From positions 1-20,354 of the forward strand of contig JAQGAU010001241.1 in the NCBI GenBank assembly GCA_034698045.1: a stretch of 20,354 nt of DNA, in the 5' to 3' direction. The notes beneath the pieces were generated by a model. The model searched no databases and was not told where the DNA came from. It saw nothing but the letters and a program-made list of their open reading frames with translations. The number at the start of each line of letters is the position of its first letter. The first letter of the stretch is position 1. A program made the position numbers and the translations under genes. The DNA comes from Paramacrobiotus richtersi. Its lineage: Eukaryota; Tardigrada; Eutardigrada; Parachela; Macrobiotidae. Shown here piece by piece: positions 16,230 through 20,354 of this stretch.

Positions 16230-16925
16230 CTACTCTCGCAGTTCATCCGCGCACTTCTTATGTCTACGCAGTTGGTCCTCGGCAGCCTTCAGCTCGTTTC
16301 CCAGTTGTCCAGTTTCTTCGATTTTCAAACTCATGACGCTTTTCCAGCTAGCGCAATCTTTTTCCCAAAACGCCAGTTTATCCTTGACGACTTTCATGTC
16401 CCATTGAGTAATGTCCAGTTTCTTGAACAGAAAATCACGCTGTTTCTTCATTTCTGCCACAAGATCAGTGGCTTCATTCTTTTCCTGACGAGAAGCTTCG
16501 ATCCCGGGCTTGGGAGAGGAATTTCCCTGCATCATTTCCTCCTGTTTCTTCTTCATGGTGGTAAGTTCAGCATTGGCCTTATTGTAGGGTTCGGTAAGGA
16601 CTCGGACTCTCTGTTGAGCCGATGCTAGTTCTGGAGATTCCGTTTTCAGTCCTTATTAGGATTTTGCCTTCTTCCGGTGCAGGAAGGCTGAAATCCGGCA
16701 CAGGCTTAGCGAGTGCAGTATTGTGTGCAGCAACCTCCGGTGATGCAATCGCCTGAAATCCTGGGGCAGGCTGAGATTCATTGTTGGTTCACAATTCCAC
16801 TTGCTGGTGTGGATGGAGTGGCCCGGTATTGACTGGCTTGGACGGTGTGGGCGGGAGTGAAGTTTGTTTCGGCTTACGTGGAGATACTACGAGGCTCGGT
16901 TTTGGTATTCTTTCCTTGTGGCATG
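16230..16925 (-). pseudogene. Coding remnant: proline-rich segment then coiled coil
   Basis: On the minus strand GTTGATTTTCAG (ending at 16928) could be a splice or trans-splice acceptor just before ATG (16924, MPQGKNTKTEPRS). A Pro-rich stretch follows, then from about 16650 to 16230 a clear heptad-like coiled coil rich in Lys, Glu and Gln (for example QRDFLFKKLDITQWDMKVVK). The longest single frame is 108 codons from the ATG at 16556. It does not form one open frame across the region and appears broken in a few places. It may be the N-terminal part of a gag-like gene from an old retroelement or a decayed host gene. I do not recognise the family. Confidence 0.4.
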
Positions 16926-17094
16926 ACCTGAAAATCAACAAATTCAAGAAGAATTTGAAAGCGAAGAATTTTTTTTTTGAATATGCACCGCGTTGAATCT
17001 ACTCGTTTCCGTTAATAAGTTGTACTGTACAGCATGTGCACTATGATACTTATAACTTCTGGATTTAAACATCGGAACAAGTCGACCATTTATA

Positions 17095-19480
17095 CTATTC
17101 CAACCATCGCGCGGTCTTAGCTTCCAGCAGCCCATTCTTCAGCGGGATGTTCCGTTCCGACATCAAAGAAGCAGAATTCAACGTTTTCGACACACGTGCG
17201 ATTGGGGGTTCTGTACCATCAGGCATTCTGTGAGTCATTACCGCACCGATGCCGTACTTCGATGCATCGGCGGCTAAGATCAAAGGAAGTTTGGGACCGA
17301 AATGCACAGGCTGTGTAGCCTTTGCTAAGTCATTTTTAAGTGATTCGAACTCGCGCTGGCATGTTCTGTCCCATTTCCAAGCAACGTCTTGCTGTGGAAG
17401 ATCATAAAAACATCGACATCTGCCTGATAGATTTGGTAAAAACTTTGGATAATGGTTAATCATTCCTGACCACGATCGCAGTTAACTAATATCAGTGGGC
17501 GCTGGCATCTCCATTAGTGCTTTAGTCTTTTCCTGGAAAATATGTCTCCCGTTTTTATCAATAATAAATCAAAAATATTGTACGTAACCAACCACAAATT
17601 CACATTTTTTACTCAAATCCACACGTCCCTTTACTGTGAGCCCGTACTGTTCCAAACTCTCGAGAACGGCTTCTACATTTTGCCAATGTTCTTCCTCATC
17701 TGCGCATGTTATTATAATGTCATCAAGATAAACAGCTACGCCCATACATTTTTGCAGTATATTTTCTATCAATTCTTGAAAGATGCTTGGAGCACTTGCT
17801 ACCCCAAACAGTAGGCGGTTATACTGTAATAGTCCTTTATGCGTATTAATTACCAGCAATTTTGAAGTCTCCTCGTCTATTGAAATTTGATTATACGCTT
17901 CCAGTAAGTCAATTTTTGAAACTTTACGCCTCCGTCAAGTTTCGCGAACAATTCATCCGGGTGCGGCAGCGGGTACTGCTGAACAACTAAAGAATCGTTC
18001 AAACCAGTACTCAAATCTGAACACGTTTGAACTTCCTTCTTCGGATTCCTTATCGCCACAACTGGCGCCAACCATTCGGAATAGTCCACGGGCGTCAGTA
18101 CACCCAGCTGCACAAGCCTGTCGAGGCCCTCTTCCACCTCCTGCCTCAGTGCAAACGGCACAGGCCGTTTTTGAGGTAGAGATTGCGCATTGAACCTTTA
18201 CAGCAGCCTAACTCATCCCGAAAACTGCCTTGTACTTGTTCAGTATAGTAGCTAAACGCTCTAGCGCCATCCTATTCAATAGAGCAAAGGCGCTATCCGT
18301 GTGGATAACATCAGTGGCTTGAACAGAGCAACGCCCGTGCGCGGATGCACGCAACGCATGGCTGTTATTCAGTCCACCGAACGCAGAATTGCTTATCGCG
18401 GTGGATAGCGCCTTTGCTCTAATGCTTTGCATGTTGCAGCTGTTTCAAGCTAAGCGAGTTTAGCGCAAGTTGCCCAATCCAGTCTCGACCGATTCTGCTG
18501 CAACCTCGCTCAGTGGTGATCAAAACCTTCAGTGTCTTCTTTACACCCTTATACTGCACTTCCACTTCAGCTACTGTCATTACTGGAATCGGATGACGCG
18601 TAAAACTACGGAGAACCGTGCTATCCTTTTTCAACCTAGGTGCTCAAATTTTATTCCAATTAACCACGCTCCTTATCGTTACCAAGGAACCCGTATCTAA
18701 TTCCAACGAAACTACTGCTCCGCTTAATTTTATGGGTACAGAAATAGAGTTAGAGGTCACTGGTCCAGTACGCAACACGTCGTACGGTTCTTCTTCGACA
18801 TATTTTGTTCTTCTTTGACATAACTCCGTTTTTATTTCCACGCCTTACAAGCCTTTTCTATGTGACCTTTGCGGCCACAATTATAGCACTCGAACGCTTT
18901 ATGCGGGCAGCTGTCATTAAATGACCTAAAGCGCCACAACCGAAACAAGTCCCCCTTGACGACACATTGTTATAGTTTCCCCAACCTCTGCTTTTAACCT
19001 CAGCTTATGATAACGCCGACATCAGGATAAGACGCACTAGCTGCTGCCTTGTGTTTTGCTTTCTCTCGCCCGGGTTCGTACCTATCTGCTTATTCTAGCG
19101 TATCGTACCTTTGTCCCGAAGATATTTGTAAAGTATATAAGAATCGTCGAGTCGGTTCACTCGCTACACTGGACATAAAAGCAGCGCTCAGCTGATCATG
19201 AACGAAAGTATCTGGAAAATTGCACTTTACGCTCTAACTACGTAATTCATTCAAAAAACGATTGCCCTGACCTTTGCTTGATATCGAAAAACTTACTCGC
19301 TTGACTCGTAAATTCGTACGTTCACCGTATGCAGCTTTAATGTATGCAGCTTTCAATTTATCGTACAGCTTAGTAAACTTGAACGTACTCGGTTACTTTG
19401 GGCGACTGGATTTTGTAATGAACCGCGTTGTTGATTTCCACCGACATGAAGTCATGTGTTAATTTTTCGAAATTGGTGGG
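17095..19480 (-). mobile_element. Decayed Ty3/gypsy relic (K02A2.6-like)
   Basis: Read on the minus strand, parts appear in the proper order: faint gag capsid-like sequence (about 19480-18970); nucleocapsid with a textbook CCHC knuckle (CYNCGRKGHIEKAC, about 18900-18850); aspartic protease (LELDTGS, about 18840-18640); connection region with GRDWIGQL-like sequence; RT (SEWLAPVVAI and YPLPHPDELFAKLDGG, then LLFGVASAPSIFQ and YLDDIII, about 18180-17560); and the start of RNase H (LAADASKYGIGAVM, about 17460-17100). Integrase and LTRs are not seen. The sequence is broken many times (well over five) and is clearly old. Its RT motifs resemble the K02A2.6-type lineage widespread in invertebrates and differ from the large element in this window. 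A MITE has inserted into it. Confidence 0.85.
18282..18419. mobile_element. 138-bp MITE with 17-bp perfect inverted ends and TA target sites
   Basis: GAGCAAAGGCGCTATCC at 18282-18298 and its exact reverse complement at 18403-18419 bound a 138-bp noncoding unit. TA flanks both sides (18280-18281 and 18420-18421), the signature of Tc1/mariner-type insertion. The interior has further partial inverted symmetry around 18330-18356 (GTGC...GCAC within a GCAACGC...GCAACGC context), so it can fold back on itself. It has no coding capacity. It interrupts the retroelement relic and is therefore younger than it. The autonomous partner is not known. Confidence 0.75.
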
Positions 19481-19489
19481 AACAGGTTA

Positions 19490-19745
19490 TTTTTAATCGG
19501 CATTTAATTTTCATTCTTCTTTGATTTGTTTTCGATTTTATGTCAAAATTATCTATTTTTTCCATTATTAAAAACAAAATTTATTTTTATTGAATAAAAC
19601 GTCATAATTTTGACGCTTTATTTTTATTACGCTTTATTTTTATTGACGCTTTTATAATTAGTGTATTAAATATAAAAATTATTAAAAATAAATTTTATTT
19701 CTAATGATTGAAATTTCCTATTCTGTTGTTAATTCTGTGATTTTT
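19490..19745. other. AT-rich noncoding stretch, probably intron
   Basis: Very AT-rich with runs of T and A. GTCAAAATTAT at 19542-19552 is the exact inverse of ATAATTTTGAC at 19604-19614, an 11-bp inverted repeat. Beside it ACGCTTTATTTTTATT is repeated in tandem. It lies directly downstream of the splice donor of the CAD-like segment and would be its intron on the minus strand. No gene is seen. Confidence 0.5.
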
Positions 19746-19748
19746 TGT

Positions 19749-19750
19749 AC
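19749..19750 (-). promoter_or_regulatory. Splice donor of the CAD-like exon
   Basis: On the minus strand the coding similarity stops at GGCCAG|GTACAAA, a normal donor context, with intron-like AT-rich sequence following. Confidence 0.6.
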
Positions 19751-20114
19751 CTGGCCAGAACGCTCTTCTGCTCGGGATGCTCCGCATACGCCTCATGCAG
19801 CTTCACACCGCAATTCAACGCCGTCTGCCCGCCAAAGTTCAGCATAATCGCATTGGGCCGCTCCGCCCTGATCACCTGCTCCACATACTCCGGTGTAATC
19901 GGGAGAAAGTACATATCCTTCGCCAGCCCCTTGGACATCTGCACCGTGGCGATATTGGTGTTGATTAGCTCCGAACTGGCCCCCTTCTCCTTGAGCGCCT
20001 TGATGACCTGCGAACCCGAGCAGTCAAACTCCCCGGCCTGCCCGATACTCAGTCCGCCCGACCACAGGATCAGCACCTTCTTGGGGCGCTCGGCGAAGAC
20101 GGGGTAGGTGGCGC
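19751..20114 (-). CDS. CAD: Exon-like fragment of CAD: carbamoyl-phosphate synthase, first ATP-grasp half
   Basis: CAD catalyses the first three steps of pyrimidine synthesis. This piece corresponds to the start of the synthase domain: [56 protein letters not shown] and the conserved [11 protein letters not shown]. It is GC-rich against AT-rich surroundings. The 3' boundary is a good splice donor; the 5' boundary is uncertain, with TTGCAG before 20114 as one candidate acceptor, and the frame stays open further upstream as a proline-rich stretch. Several normally invariant positions differ: W in place of the first Gly of the GSGG loop, C for Tyr in EFDYSGS, T for Pro in NPNIA, M for Thr in QTSKG. 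About seven extra residues follow CGVKL. It may be an exon of a decaying or divergent copy. The rest of the gene is off-window or absent. Confidence 0.6.
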
Positions 20115-20354
20115 CTGCAATGCCTGGTCGAGGGTCTGGTGGAGGTTCAGCTCGGGGTAGGGGTGTGGATGCTGTGCTGCTGTGCTGTGGATAGATGTTG
20201 TGGATGCCAAACCGAAGCCAGCTGCAGCAGATTTGAAAGGAATTGTTGACGAACCCATTCCTGTTCTAAGTCGGATGGTGGATCAAAATATTGAGCAGCA
20301 TGGCCGTATCTGCCTCCTTGAAGGCGAAATCCATCGGTTGAAAAATGCTGCCAT
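20115..20354. other. Upstream flank of the CAD-like exon; no gene recognised
   Basis: Minus-strand frames are open over part of this stretch (a proline-rich continuation of the CAD frame, and another frame at 20258-20070), but no family is recognised. It is probably intron or linker. Confidence 0.3.

Noticed and set aside
20070-20258. 62-codon minus-strand frame over the 5' side of the CAD-like exon
   Set aside because: It runs in a different frame through sequence whose CAD frame is the one with clear homology.
1-20354. tRNA, rRNA or bacterial-type operon features
   Set aside because: No cloverleaf, rRNA block, Shine-Dalgarno pattern or operon of cellular genes was seen; the content is eukaryotic transposon DNA.

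Overview
The window looks like repeat-rich DNA from an invertebrate animal. The evidence is several nested LTR retroelements (Ty3/gypsy type), a tiny TA-flanked inverted-repeat transposon, AT-rich noncoding DNA, and one GC-rich exon-like piece of the animal pyrimidine-synthesis gene CAD with a good splice donor. TTTTCAG-type acceptors would fit a nematode, and the LINE-like tail at the left edge would fit an arthropod or other invertebrate. I cannot decide the phylum. Nearly everything recognisable is transposon-derived; the CAD piece is the only recognisable host-gene sequence.

Region 1 (1-11958, minus strand) is a large Ty3/gypsy-like, envelope-bearing element that looks essentially whole within the window. 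Read 5' to 3' on the minus strand it has: a candidate 5' LTR (11676-11958), a primer-binding site, a leader with strong splice donors, a very long gag, a short basic ORF, one long frame holding protease-RT-RNase H-integrase followed by an envelope-like glycoprotein, and two further ORFs after env. The ORFs are packed with 2-3 nt gaps or short overlaps. The 3' LTR was not found and probably lies left of the window. The unnamed extra ORFs and the enlarged gag are the best candidates for something undescribed.

Region 2 (11959-13272) is noncoding: a perfect short hairpin, then AT-rich DNA studded with a dispersed ATAGTAAATAGTAA-like motif.

Region 3 (13273-15401, plus strand) is a small LTR element with near-identical ~216-220 bp LTRs, a candidate PBS and PPT, and internal 42-bp tandem repeats, but no recognisable pol. 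Its right end carries an extra inverted copy of the LTR start, so both outer ends are the same LTR terminus. A 4-bp GGTT flank on each side suggests that it inserted in this form.

Region 4 (15402-17094) is mostly unassigned and contains a coiled-coil coding remnant on the minus strand. Region 5 (17095-about 19480, minus strand) is a decayed Ty3/gypsy relic of a different lineage (K02A2.6-like), itself hit by a 138-bp TA-flanked MITE. Region 6 (19490-20354) is AT-rich sequence followed by the CAD (carbamoyl-phosphate synthase domain) exon-like segment on the minus strand, which carries changes at normally invariant positions.
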